A model generated the notes under the pieces. The model saw only the letters and a list, made by a program, of their open reading frames with translations. It searched no databases and was not told the DNA's origin. Of a DNA stretch of 64,000 nt, positions 16,301-25,004 are shown piece by piece (position 1 is the first letter of the stretch; each line of letters opens with the position of its first letter). Source of the DNA: CAIYRG01 sp964494505 (GTDB taxonomy: Bacteria > Pseudomonadota > Alphaproteobacteria > Micropepsales > Micropepsaceae); NCBI GenBank assembly GCA_964494505.1, contig CAZBRO010000007.1, forward strand, positions 142,867-206,866, read 5' to 3'. A program made the position numbers and the translations under genes.

Positions 16301-17593
16301 ATGCTTACGTCCGCCCAGCGCCGCGACAAGATCAACGCCGTGATCCGGGTTTCCGCGGGCAATTTCCTGGAGATGTACGATTTCATCATCTACGGCTATT
16401 ACGCGCGCTACATCGCCGACACGTTCTTCCCCGGCCAGAGCGAGTTCCTGCGTCTGGTGCTGTCGCTGATGACGTTCGGCGCCGGCTTCCTGATGCGTCC
16501 CATCGGTGCGATCGTGCTCGGCGCCTACATGGATCGCGCCGGACGCCGCAAAGGGCTGATCGTGGCGCTCGCGCTGATGGGCGCGGGTACGCTCTCCATC
16601 GCGGTGACGCCGGGCTATGCGCAGATTGGCTTCATCGCGCCGCTCATCATCGTCGCCGGGCGGCTGCTGCAGGGATTTTCCGCCGGCGTTCAGATCGGCG
16701 GCTGTTCGGTTTATCTGGCCGAGATCGCGACGCCGGGCAATCGCGGCTTCTATTGTTCGTGGCAATCGGGCAGCCAGCAGGTGGCCGTGGTGCTGTCGGC
16801 GCTGCTGGGCGTCGCCCTGACCGGCGTGCTGCCACCGGAACAGATGACGGCGTGGGGCTGGCGGGTGCCGATCCTGATCGGTTGCCTCATCGTGCCGCTC
16901 GTCTTCTGGCTCAGGCGCTCGCTCGAAGAGACCGAGGCTTTCGCGAAATGCACCCCGATGCAATCGAGCCGCGCAGTGCTGAAGCGCGTCTCGGAGAATT
17001 GGGGGATCGTCACCATCGGCGCGATGCTGTCGATTCTGACCACGACGACCTTCTATCTCATCACGGTTTACACGCCGACCTATGGCAGCCAGGTTTTGCA
17101 CCTCGATCCCGTCGGCAACATGCTGGTGACGCTGTGCGTCGGGGTGTCCAATTTCATCTGGCTTCCCATCGGGGGCGCGCTCTCGGACCGCATCGGACGG
17201 CGGCCGCTTCTGTTCTTCATTCCGGTTCTTTGCCTCGTCACGGCCTATCCGGCGATGGCCTGGCTGGTGGCAGGCCCGAGCTTCGCGAAGCTTCTCGCGG
17301 TGACGTTGTGGTTTTCCATGATCTTCGGGCTCTACAATGGCGCGATGATTCCGATGCTCGCCGAGATCGTGCCGGCCGAGGTGCGCGCTGCCGCGTTCGC
17401 GCTTGCCTATAGTCTGGCGACCGCGATCTTCGGCGGCTTTACGCCGCTGGTCTCCACCTATCTCGTGGAAGCCACGGGAAACCGCGCCGCGCCCGCGTTG
17501 TGGCTGTCGCTTGCGGCGGCCATCAGCCTGGCGGCGGCGGTGATGTCACGGCGCGTGCCCGCGCAAGCCGGCTTGCAAGCCGCGATGGCTTGA
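16301..17593 (+). CDS. MFS transporter, MHS family, copy 2
   Basis: 430 residues, closely similar along its whole length to copy 1 (start MLTSAQRRDKINAVIRVSAG, then FLEMYDFIIYGYYARYIA; loop motif GAYMDRAGRRKGLIV; C-terminal TYLVEATGNRAAPALWLSLA). The similarity indicates tandem duplication. It lies 19 nt after copy 1, and copy 3 begins 2 nt after its stop, so all three are in one operon with the hydrolase. Different substrates or affinities are the likely reason for keeping three copies. Confidence 0.88.
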   Translation: MLTSAQRRDKINAVIRVSAGNFLEMYDFIIYGYYARYIADTFFPGQSEFLRLVLSLMTFGAGFLMRPIGAIVLGAYMDRAGRRKGLIVALALMGAGTLSIAVTPGYAQIGFIAPLIIVAGRLLQGFSAGVQIGGCSVYLAEIATPGNRGFYCSWQSGSQQVAVVLSALLGVALTGVLPPEQMTAWGWRVPILIGCLIVPLVFWLRRSLEETEAFAKCTPMQSSRAVLKRVSENWGIVTIGAMLSILTTTTFYLITVYTPTYGSQVLHLDPVGNMLVTLCVGVSNFIWLPIGGALSDRIGRRPLLFFIPVLCLVTAYPAMAWLVAGPSFAKLLAVTLWFSMIFGLYNGAMIPMLAEIVPAEVRAAAFALAYSLATAIFGGFTPLVSTYLVEATGNRAAPALWLSLAAAISLAAAVMSRRVPAQAGLQAAMA

Positions 17594-17595
17594 CC

Positions 17596-18885
17596 ATGCT
17601 CACCCGCGAACAGCGCAAGGCGAAGATGGGCGCGGTGATCCGCGCGGCATCCGGCAATTTTCTCGAGCTCTACGATTTCCTCGTCTACATCTATTTCGCG
17701 AGCTATATCGCGAAAGCGTTCTTCCCGACGAAAGACGATTTCACCTCGCTGATGCTTGCGCTCGGCACCTATGGCGTCGCCTCCATCGCGCGACCCTTCG
17801 GCGCGATCATTCTCGGCTCCTATATGGACCGCAAAGGCCGCCGCAAAGGCCTCATCCTCACGCTTGCGCTGATGGCGGTGGGGACGGTGTCGCTCGCCTT
17901 CACGCCGTCCTACGCCACCATCGGGCTTGTCGCGCCGCTGATCATTACGCTCGGCCGGCTGGTACAGGGATTTTCGCTGGGCGTGGAAGCGGGCGGGGTG
18001 AATGTGTATCTGGCAGAAATCGCGACGCCGGGAAATCGCGGTTTCTATTGCGCCTGGCAGGCATCGAGCCAGGCGCTCGGCGTGATGGCCGCCACCGGAT
18101 TGGGCGTGCTTTTGACCGCCATCCTCACCACGCAGCAGATGGAAGATTGGGGCTGGCGCATTCCTTTGATCGTCGGCTGTCTCATCATTCCGGTGCTGTT
18201 CTGGCTGCTCAACAGCCTGCCCGAAACCGAAGTGTTCGAGCATTCGACCCATGCGCGCTCGACAGGCGAAATCCTGCGCATCCTCGCCGAGCATTGGCCG
18301 ATCCTGGTCATCGGCATGGCGATGACCATCCTCAACACAACCGCGTTCTACTTCGTGAACGGCTACACGCCGACCTTCGGGAGCGCGGCCCTGCATCTGG
18401 CCCCGCTCGGCAATTTCGTCGTTGCGCTGGTGGTGGGAACCGCGAGCTTCATCCTGTTGCCGATTGGCGGCGCGATTTCGGATCGCATCGGTCGCTGGCC
18501 TTTTGCCATCGGCACGCCGTTGCTGGTGCTTGCGACCGCCTACCCGGCGCTGTCATGGCTGGTCGCCGCACCCAGCTTCACGCGGCTTTTGATCGTGGAG
18601 ATGTGGCTTGCGGTGCTCTATTCGATGTATGCGGGCGCGTTGGTGCCGCTGCTCGCCGAGGTCATTCCGGGCAAGGTGCGCAGTTCCGGTTACGCGATCA
18701 TCCTCAGCATCGCCAACGGATTGTTCGGCGCCTTCACGCCGGCCATCGCGACCTTCCTGATCCAGATGACCGGCAACCGCGCTTCGCCCGCGCTGTGGCT
18801 GACGGCGGCCGGGGCGGTGAGCCTCGTTGCCGCGTTCGCCGCCCGGCGTGCAGTCCGCACCCCTGTGCTGCAGCCCTCGATGTGA
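17596..18885 (+). CDS. MFS transporter, MHS family, copy 3
   Basis: 429 residues. ATG 17596 gives MLTREQRKAKMGAVIRAASG, aligned with the starts of copies 1 and 2; in-frame sequence upstream lies inside copy 2 and is not coding here. Shared features are FLELYDFLVYIYFASYIA, GSYMDRKGRRKGLIL and the ending TFLIQMTGNRASPALWLTAA. It is the most diverged of the three, and its last helix region ends in a Leu-Gln-Pro-Ser-Met tail. Its stop overlaps the next gene (TGATG). Confidence 0.88.
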   Translation: MLTREQRKAKMGAVIRAASGNFLELYDFLVYIYFASYIAKAFFPTKDDFTSLMLALGTYGVASIARPFGAIILGSYMDRKGRRKGLILTLALMAVGTVSLAFTPSYATIGLVAPLIITLGRLVQGFSLGVEAGGVNVYLAEIATPGNRGFYCAWQASSQALGVMAATGLGVLLTAILTTQQMEDWGWRIPLIVGCLIIPVLFWLLNSLPETEVFEHSTHARSTGEILRILAEHWPILVIGMAMTILNTTAFYFVNGYTPTFGSAALHLAPLGNFVVALVVGTASFILLPIGGAISDRIGRWPFAIGTPLLVLATAYPALSWLVAAPSFTRLLIVEMWLAVLYSMYAGALVPLLAEVIPGKVRSSGYAIILSIANGLFGAFTPAIATFLIQMTGNRASPALWLTAAGAVSLVAAFAARRAVRTPVLQPSM

Positions 18886-19763
18886 TGACAGCAGGCCCCA
18901 AGCGCGCCGTCTTTGCCGGATGTGCGCGGAATTGCGCGACCCATCTGCCGGCCGTGCTGCGCAATATCGAGCGGATGAGCGCGCTGTTCGGCGATGTGGG
19001 TGTCGTGATCGTCGAGAACGATTCGACGGACGCGACGCGGCAGGTTCTGGAAACATGGGGCACCGGACGGCGGAATTTCCACCTCGTCAAATTGGACGGG
19101 CTTGCCTCTGCGGTGGCCCAGCGCACGGTGCGGCTGGAGCTTGCACGCAATCTCTATGCCGATTTCGTCCGCACCAGCGATACGCTGTCCGCGTTCGATT
19201 ATCTCATCGTGCTCGATTGCGACGAGGTCAATGTGCGGGAGGCCGATCTGAGAGCGGTGGCCCGCGCGTTGGAATTCCTGGAGCGCGAGGAAACAAACGC
19301 GGCCGTGTTCGCGAACAATACCGGGCTCTACCACGATGTCTGGGCGTTGCGGCACGATCGGCTCTGTCCGGGCGATGCCTGGGAAGAGGTGATGGATTAC
19401 GCGCTCAAGCACCATGTCCCGGACGACATCGCATTCAAGGAGACGTTCGAGAAGCGGCTGATCGCGTTCGATCCTGCCGCCGGCGCAATCGAGGTCGAAT
19501 CGGCGTTCGACGGGTTGGGCATCTACAAGATGGGCTTCGTGCGGCGGAACGTGAATCCGTATCTCGGCTACAAGGTCCGCGCCATGACCAGGGACGGCCG
19601 GATCGGAATCGTGCGGCTGCAGACCTGCGAACACGTCCATTTCAACCGGGGTATAAGGGCGCTTGGCGGGCGGCTCTTCATCCTTCCCTATCTGGTCACG
19701 TTCAACGCGGTTGCGGGCAAAATCCCGGTACCGGTTTCGGCCTGGCGCTCGATGCTTTTCTGA
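18885..19763 (+). CDS. Glycosyltransferase-like protein (GT-A type)
   Basis: 292 residues. The N-terminal part looks like a nucleotide-sugar-binding GT-A domain: FAGCARNCATHLPAVLRNIE, GVVIVENDSTDATRQVLETW (about 40-60) and YLIVLDCDEVNV (about 107-118), where the acidic DCD could bind metal. The rest is unfamiliar; it may belong to the CAP59/GT69-like or a GT2-related group. No membrane segment is obvious. It overlaps MHS copy 3 by TGATG, so it is cotranslated with transporters and hydrolase, an unexpected partner whose role I cannot infer. Confidence 0.6.
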   Translation: MTAGPKRAVFAGCARNCATHLPAVLRNIERMSALFGDVGVVIVENDSTDATRQVLETWGTGRRNFHLVKLDGLASAVAQRTVRLELARNLYADFVRTSDTLSAFDYLIVLDCDEVNVREADLRAVARALEFLEREETNAAVFANNTGLYHDVWALRHDRLCPGDAWEEVMDYALKHHVPDDIAFKETFEKRLIAFDPAAGAIEVESAFDGLGIYKMGFVRRNVNPYLGYKVRAMTRDGRIGIVRLQTCEHVHFNRGIRALGGRLFILPYLVTFNAVAGKIPVPVSAWRSMLF

Positions 19764-19824
19764 TACAAAAGCGGTACGGATTTGTGGCATAATTGTTTGG
19801 TCGAAAGACATGAAGGGGAAAATC

Positions 19825-20391
19825 ATGCGCCTTTTAAGCCTCGTTCCCGCCGTGCTGGCGTTGTTCTTTTCGACCGCCGTCTATGCCCAGCAATGGTCGG
19901 AATGGTCCGATCGCGAGAACCGCTTCACCGTCAATTTCCCGGGCGATCCCACGAAGACGGAAATCACCTACAAGACGGCGAAGGGAACGAACCTGAAGGC
20001 GCGCATCTTCATGGCGACTGCGGACCCCAAGTCGCGCTCGGCCGGCACCTATTCCGTGACCGTGGTGGATTATGCCTCTGCGCCGGACGAGATCGCGACG
20101 GCCATCGCCGATGCGGCGGCTCAAATCCGCACCAAGGGCGCGGTGAAATACGACGAAGCCAACAACATCGACCAGATGGCGAGCTGGCGGCTGACCGTCG
20201 AAACGCCGGACCGGCACCGCATCCTCGCCGAAGCCCTGATGTCGGCCGAGAAGCGTCTCTACATCGTGCAGGCGGACACGCCGATGAATGTGCCGCCGCC
20301 CGCACAGTTCCAGGCCTCGCTGCAGATCCTCGACGAGGAAGGCGTGCGTATACGCTACAAGACCGTCGGCAGCAGCGAACGGGTGCGGTAG
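19825..20391 (+). CDS. Small exported protein of unknown function
   Basis: 188 residues. I prefer ATG 19825, with AGGGG 8 nt upstream, which gives a clean signal peptide (MRLLSLVPAVLALFFSTAVYAQ); ATG 19810 in the same frame adds MKGKI. The mature protein starts QWSEWSDRENRFTVNFPGDP, a pattern seen in several short periplasmic hypothetical proteins, and has alternating strands and helices without a recognised active site. It lies 20 nt upstream of the compact cyclase-like gene, so the two are probably cotranscribed. No function can be assigned. Confidence 0.8.
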   Translation: MRLLSLVPAVLALFFSTAVYAQQWSEWSDRENRFTVNFPGDPTKTEITYKTAKGTNLKARIFMATADPKSRSAGTYSVTVVDYASAPDEIATAIADAAAQIRTKGAVKYDEANNIDQMASWRLTVETPDRHRILAEALMSAEKRLYIVQADTPMNVPPPAQFQASLQILDEEGVRIRYKTVGSSERVR

Positions 20392-20411
20392 GAGCCGCCC
20401 GGAGGGCGCAC

Positions 20412-21056
20412 ATGACGGGAATAAAGCTCAGTCCCGCGGGGATCGCCGATCGCGGACTCATGAAGGATGCGCAGGCGCGGAAAGCCGGGGCCACCGACCT
20501 CGATATCAAGCTTTCGCGGGAGTCGGGATTCGATGCGCGCGACATCATGAACTTGCGCAAATTCACGCTGGAGAAAGCGCTGCTAATTGTTTTTCGCTGT
20601 CCCAAGCCGTCGGCGCGCGCCTTCCACGGCGATTTTCCCGCCAAGACCTGGGCGACCAAGACAAAGACGAACGAGACCGGGACCGTTTTCGGCCGCGGCG
20701 GGACTCTGATGGTGTCGGACTACGACATGATGAGCGCATGGCGCGCGACCGGAACCGGCTACCAGAAGATCTACGTCTCCTCGATTCGAGGCCCGGGCGC
20801 ATCGAGTGGGCCGTGGCTTCCCCAATCCGCGTCACTCGTGCGCGACATGAACGGGTTCCTGATCACCAAGATTCAGCATGGCTGCCAGGACGACTGGCAA
20901 TCGGCGCAGAATCCCGGCGTGAAGATGTCGGACCATTTCCTGGCAATCAGGCGGGGCGACGGCATTTACCTACGCGATCCGGTTGTCTGCGAGAATTTCT
21001 ACCGCAGCCATTCGCTGTTCTGGCCCTATGGCGCAGGCGGAAAATATGTCGGATGA
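20412..21056 (+). CDS. Compact ExoY/edema-factor-like (class II) nucleotidyl cyclase homologue
   Basis: 214 residues, no signal peptide; GGAGGG lies before the ATG. Three separated motifs match the catalytic signature of CyaA/EF/ExoY. First, PAKTWATKTKTNETGTVFG (76-94) aligns without gaps to the two-lysine motif of ExoY (TKGFSVKGKSSNWGP as I recall it), placing Lys78 and Lys85 on the nucleotide-binding lysines. Second, SDYDMM gives Asp103 and Asp105 of the two-metal site. Third, IQHGCQDDWQSAQNPGVKMSDHF (154-176) matches the His loop (ExoY HSDDAGNPGSHMGDNF). It is far shorter than known members and lacks the region that binds eukaryotic activators. It could be a cyclase or a substrate-binding relative; the assignment is mine and untested. 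Confidence 0.6.
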   Translation: MTGIKLSPAGIADRGLMKDAQARKAGATDLDIKLSRESGFDARDIMNLRKFTLEKALLIVFRCPKPSARAFHGDFPAKTWATKTKTNETGTVFGRGGTLMVSDYDMMSAWRATGTGYQKIYVSSIRGPGASSGPWLPQSASLVRDMNGFLITKIQHGCQDDWQSAQNPGVKMSDHFLAIRRGDGIYLRDPVVCENFYRSHSLFWPYGAGGKYVG

Positions 21057-21122
21057 CCGGTCCAGCGGCTCCGGCACGACATCGCGGGAGCCGCAGCCAA
21101 TGTGGAAGCGGCCGAGCTTGCA

Positions 21123-22157
21123 CTACCGCGCGACTTTGATGGCGTCGGAGGCGATCTTCACCACGTCCGGCGGATAGGAATAAACTTCCTTCACCAGCTG
21201 TTCGACCTTGGCGCCCGATTGCGGGCGCACTTCGAGATCGAGCTTCTTCATCTCGGCGAGGAAGTCCGGGTCCTTCATGGTGGCGTCGAAGGCATCGCGC
21301 AGCGCCTTGACGCGATCGGGCGGCATGTTCGGCGGCGCCGCAAAGGGCCGCGCCATCACCTGACGCGAGAAGATCAGTTTCAGCGCCGCCTTTTCCTTCG
21401 GATCGCCTGTCTGATCGATGACGAGCGGTACGCCGGGGATATCCTTGTTCACTTCGACGCCCAATTGCAGCGGCACGGTGACGAGCTTCTTGTCCAGAAG
21501 GTCGTGATCGCGCGAAAGCAGCGCCGTCCACGACCAGCCGCAGCGGCCGTCCACTTCGCCGCGGCGCATGGCAAGCAGCACTTCGGTGCCGCCGGGGAAG
21601 CCGGTGATGAGGCGGCCCGGCAGATGGAACATGTTGCGCAGCACGTTCGCGTAGATGTCGAGGTCGGAGGTGACGCCCGAGCCTCCGACCTTCCAGGGCT
21701 TGGTCTTCATGTCGGCCCAGCTCTTGATCCCCGACGCCGCCCAGAAGACGCAGACGGAGGGTTCGTCGGTGACGCTGCCGATCCAGGTGAATTTTGTCGC
21801 ATCGAATTGTTCGCCGGTGGTGCGCCCCAAGAGCTTCTCCATGGGGATGCCGCGCGCGAAGGTGCCGATGACCGTGCCGTCCTTGGGGGCGACGTTGTAG
21901 ATGTAGTTCGCGACTTTCAGGGTGCCGGCGCCGGGCATGTTCTGCGGCACCATGGTCGGGTTGCCGGGGATGTGCTTGCCCATGTAGCGCGCCAGCGTGC
22001 GGGCATAGATGTCGTAGCCTCCGCCCGCCGAAAACCCGATCAGAACCTGGACGGTCTTGCCCTTGTAGAAATTGGCAATCGCGTCGGCGGCGTGTGCCGG
22101 CACCGCGGCAGTCAAGAGCGCGGCCACGGCGGCGGTGAAGAAACGGGACCAGACCAT
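21123..22157 (-). CDS. tctC: Bug-family periplasmic binding protein of a tripartite tricarboxylate transporter
   Basis: 344 residues with a signal peptide (MVWSRFFTAAVAALLTAAVPAHA). The mature start DAIANFYKGKTVQVLIGFSAGGGYDIYARTLARYM is the Bug/TctC signature, with the GGGYD loop that contacts carboxylate ligands, followed by NMPGAGTLKVANYIYN. It binds a small carboxylate or related compound in the periplasm for the TctA/TctB permease, encoded immediately upstream on the same strand (46 nt gap). Specificity in this very large family cannot be read from sequence. Confidence 0.9.
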   Translation of the reverse strand: MVWSRFFTAAVAALLTAAVPAHAADAIANFYKGKTVQVLIGFSAGGGYDIYARTLARYMGKHIPGNPTMVPQNMPGAGTLKVANYIYNVAPKDGTVIGTFARGIPMEKLLGRTTGEQFDATKFTWIGSVTDEPSVCVFWAASGIKSWADMKTKPWKVGGSGVTSDLDIYANVLRNMFHLPGRLITGFPGGTEVLLAMRRGEVDGRCGWSWTALLSRDHDLLDKKLVTVPLQLGVEVNKDIPGVPLVIDQTGDPKEKAALKLIFSRQVMARPFAAPPNMPPDRVKALRDAFDATMKDPDFLAEMKKLDLEVRPQSGAKVEQLVKEVYSYPPDVVKIASDAIKVAR

Positions 22158-22203
22158 GCACGCTCCCAGGGATGAACGGGCAAACCTAGCGGGACGCGCG
22201 CGC

Positions 22204-24225
22204 CTACATCAAGCCGGTGGCGTCGCGCAAGGAGGGCACCCAGTCGCCGAGCACCGCCTGCGGCCAGGGCACCGACAGGCCGCGGTCGAACAGGGCGTAG
22301 CAGAACAACGTCATGGCCGCGGCGAAGATGACCGCGCGCGGCAGCGGCTCGCGGAATCCGAAACCCATATAGACGAACACGAAGACGCCGATGGCCGGGA
22401 TGAAGCCGATCGTTGCGGCGAGCACGACCATCCCCACGAGCCACCCCAGGAATTCCACCGCACGCCTGACCGCCACGCGGGGCGGCAGAGGCGGGGGCTC
22501 CGCTACGGCGCCGTGCGGGGTTTTCACCGGGCTTTCCGCTTCATCGGCTCCGAACATCTCGGTAACGAGATTGAGCACCGCCACGATGAGGGCCGCCCAG
22601 CAGGCGGTGCGCGGCACGATCTGTTCGATCTCGGGCCAATCGGACGAGGTCACGAGGGCCGCAACGATCAGCGCGATCAGCGCGAGCGTGAACATCGCGC
22701 GCGGCTTCAGCCGCAAATGGGCGCGCGACAGATGCGTGAATTCGTGCGCGAGCCGGCTGACGGTGGCGCCTAGCGGCCGGTACAGCGCCCAGGCGATCAG
22801 GATCGCAATCCCGATCACCACCGGCCGCATCATCCAGCGCGCGCCGTAAATCTCGTTGGAGAGGAAGAGATAGCGCTCGAAGATCGGCCCGAGCACGAAA
22901 CCCAAGACCATCGGCGGACGCGGCCAGGAGAAGCGCTTCATGATCCAGCCAACGGTGCCGAAGAACAGCAGGAAATAGAGGTCGCCCCAGCTCCGCGTCG
23001 CCTGGAAGGTCGCCACCAGCACGATGGGCATCACCATGGGCAGCAGGATCTCGTGGCGCATCTCGGCGAAGCGGGCGAGGTGACGCGCGCCCAAGAGGCA
23101 GATCGCGGTGCCCAGCACATGGGCGAGCGTGAGACTCCAGATGATGGAATAGGTGACGTCGAGATTCTTGCCGAGCATGTCGGGGCCCGGCGTCAGCCCA
23201 TGCAGCAGGAACGCGCCCAATAGCAGCGTCATGGAGGCGCCCGCCGGCACGCCGAAGGCAATCGTGGGAACGAGGTGGCCGCCTTCCTTGGCGTTGTTCG
23301 AGGATTCGGGTGCGATCACGCCGCGCACATCGCCGGTGCCGAAGCTTTCCGGGTTCTTCTCCGTGCGGACGGCATAGCCGTAGACGATCCAGTCGATCAC
23401 CGCCGAGCCGATCCCGGGCACCACGCCGAGCGCGGTGCCAAGCGCACTGCATTTCAGCACCAGCCGCCAATTCCGGAACACATCGCGCACGCCTTCCCAC
23501 TGGCTGGAGATTTTCACGTCCAGGCGTTCGCCCGCGATCTTCCTGCGGTTGATCGCGAGATCGGCGAGTTCGGGCAGCGCGAAGAGGCCGAGCGTCACCG
23601 GGATCAGCGGCACGCCGTCGAACAGATAGAGCCAGTTGAAGGTCCAGCGCAGCGTACCGGTCTGCGTGCCCGAACCAATCATGGAGATCATCAGTCCGAT
23701 GCCGGCGGCGGTCAGCCCCTTCAGCGGCGCGCGTCCGGACAAGGTCGCCACCATCGATAGCCCGAAAATGCTGAACGCCAGCAGTTCCGGCGAACCGATG
23801 GCGAGCATCAGCGGCTGCAGCAGCGGGATGGCAAGCGCGAGCACAAGCGCCCCGAACAAGCCGCCGATCGCCGCCGACACGAACCCGGCGCCGAAGGCGC
23901 GCCCCGCCTGGCCCTGGCGCGCCATCTGATGCCCGTCGATCACGGTGGCGGCTGCGCCCACCGTGCCGGGCACGCCGAAGAGGACGGCGGGAATGAGGTC
24001 CGATGTGGTGGTGACCGCGGCGACTCCCAGCAGCAGCGCGAACGAGGTCGGCGCATCGAGATTGTAGGTGAAGGGAATCAGGACGGCCAACGCCACCACG
24101 CCGCCCAATCCGGGCATGCAGCCGATTGCCAGGCCGATCAGCACGCCGAGCACAAGGATGACAAGGCGGTGCCACTCCAGCAGCAGCTGAAGCGCCTGAA
24201 TCGCCATATGCAATTGGCCCGGCAT
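22204..24225 (-). CDS. tctA: TctA-TctB fusion permease of a tripartite tricarboxylate transporter
   Basis: 673 residues. The first ~500 are the large TctA permease with many membrane spans and the family motifs GLAIGCMPGLGGVVALAVLIPFTY and FGVPAGASMTLLLGAFLLHGL. The last ~170 residues hold about four more spans and match the small TctB subunit in size and hydropathy. In most TTT systems these are separate genes, so this is a natural fusion. ATG 24225 has a GGGGGG stretch about 12 nt upstream; the ATG at 24207 (MAIQALQLLLEWHR) is an equally good start. Confidence 0.85.
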   Translation of the reverse strand: MPGQLHMAIQALQLLLEWHRLVILVLGVLIGLAIGCMPGLGGVVALAVLIPFTYNLDAPTSFALLLGVAAVTTTSDLIPAVLFGVPGTVGAAATVIDGHQMARQGQAGRAFGAGFVSAAIGGLFGALVLALAIPLLQPLMLAIGSPELLAFSIFGLSMVATLSGRAPLKGLTAAGIGLMISMIGSGTQTGTLRWTFNWLYLFDGVPLIPVTLGLFALPELADLAINRRKIAGERLDVKISSQWEGVRDVFRNWRLVLKCSALGTALGVVPGIGSAVIDWIVYGYAVRTEKNPESFGTGDVRGVIAPESSNNAKEGGHLVPTIAFGVPAGASMTLLLGAFLLHGLTPGPDMLGKNLDVTYSIIWSLTLAHVLGTAICLLGARHLARFAEMRHEILLPMVMPIVLVATFQATRSWGDLYFLLFFGTVGWIMKRFSWPRPPMVLGFVLGPIFERYLFLSNEIYGARWMMRPVVIGIAILIAWALYRPLGATVSRLAHEFTHLSRAHLRLKPRAMFTLALIALIVAALVTSSDWPEIEQIVPRTACWAALIVAVLNLVTEMFGADEAESPVKTPHGAVAEPPPLPPRVAVRRAVEFLGWLVGMVVLAATIGFIPAIGVFVFVYMGFGFREPLPRAVIFAAAMTLFCYALFDRGLSVPWPQAVLGDWVPSLRDATGLM

Positions 24226-24273
24226 CGGCGCGTTGTTCCCCCCTTCGAATACGGCGGGCTATCTCGCTATCTT

Positions 24274-24343
24274 CCCCTCACCCCGACCCTCTCCCCCCGA
24301 GGGGGAGAGGGAGCGAAGGGCATCGCCCTGAGCTGGTGAGGGG
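24274..24343. repeat. Dispersed palindromic repeat (REP-like)
   Basis: Outer inverted arms CCCCTCACC (24274-24282) and GGTGAGGGG (24335-24343) enclose an inner palindrome CCCTCTCCCC/GGGGGAGAGGG. The CCTCACCCCGACCCTCTCCCC style is a widespread intergenic repeat type in alphaproteobacteria. It sits between the TctA-TctB gene and the cupin genes and may act as a terminator for the cupin transcript. Confidence 0.75.
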
Positions 24344-24433
24344 GCGGTTTTCCGCCCATCCCCCGTCCCGCATTTAAGCAGCGCTGGGGCGGCTCAGGCT
24401 ACACAGACGCGTGAAGCGGGCCACCGGTCAAAC

Positions 24434-24979
24434 CTAGAACCCCGGCGCGTTCTCCACCTGGTCGAGCCAGTTGAAGCCCATCGCCTTGACGATGCGGTTG
24501 TTGATGACGATCAGCCGCGCCTCGCCTTTGCCGGTGTTGAAATGCTGATGGATGGAGAAGGGCGGGATGTAGATGAAATCGCCGCGCTGCCATTCGGACT
24601 TTTTCGGCTCGGTCTCCCAATCCCAGTGATAGGCGTCGATGCAATCGAATTTCACGTCCCAGTGCAGGTCGTAGCCCGAGCCTTCCGCGACGAAGACCAC
24701 TTCTTCCCACATATGACGGTGTTTGCCGGACTGCGCGCCCTCCTTGAGGTAGAGCATGTAGGCATCGACGCATTTCTCCCGCGTGCCCATCTTCTCGTGC
24801 ACCAGATGGCGGATGATGCCGTCCGGCGAATTTTCGAAGGGCTGGTCTTCGGCGCTCACCACATTGGGGGCGTGTTCGTAATCGGCGCGGAAATCCAGTG
24901 AGCTCTGGATGTCTTCCTTGCGGTAATTCGCGGTCTTGGTGCCCACATGGGCGACGTCGCGTTCTTCGATGACTTTCAT
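24434..24979 (-). CDS. Cupin-domain protein (1)
   Basis: 181 residues starting at ATG 24979 (GGAGAGAAC upstream). The beta-barrel core has cupin motif 1 in GKHRHMWEEVVFVAEGSGYD, with His and Glu metal ligands, and motif 2 in RGDFIYIPPFSIHQHFNTG. It may be a dioxygenase, isomerase or sensor domain; the metal ligands are present, so catalysis is possible. It follows a second cupin gene by 25 nt on the same strand, and the two may form a heteromer or act successively. The neighbouring Tct transporter suggests catabolism of an imported acid, which is inference. Confidence 0.8.
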   Translation of the reverse strand: MKVIEERDVAHVGTKTANYRKEDIQSSLDFRADYEHAPNVVSAEDQPFENSPDGIIRHLVHEKMGTREKCVDAYMLYLKEGAQSGKHRHMWEEVVFVAEGSGYDLHWDVKFDCIDAYHWDWETEPKKSEWQRGDFIYIPPFSIHQHFNTGKGEARLIVINNRIVKAMGFNWLDQVENAPGF

Positions 24980-25004
24980 GTCGTTCTCTCCGGGTGCGCT
25001 GGAT

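Noticed and set aside
22072..22773. Plus-strand frames opposite the tct genes
   Set aside because: His/Arg/Gly-rich antisense shadows without starts or motifs.
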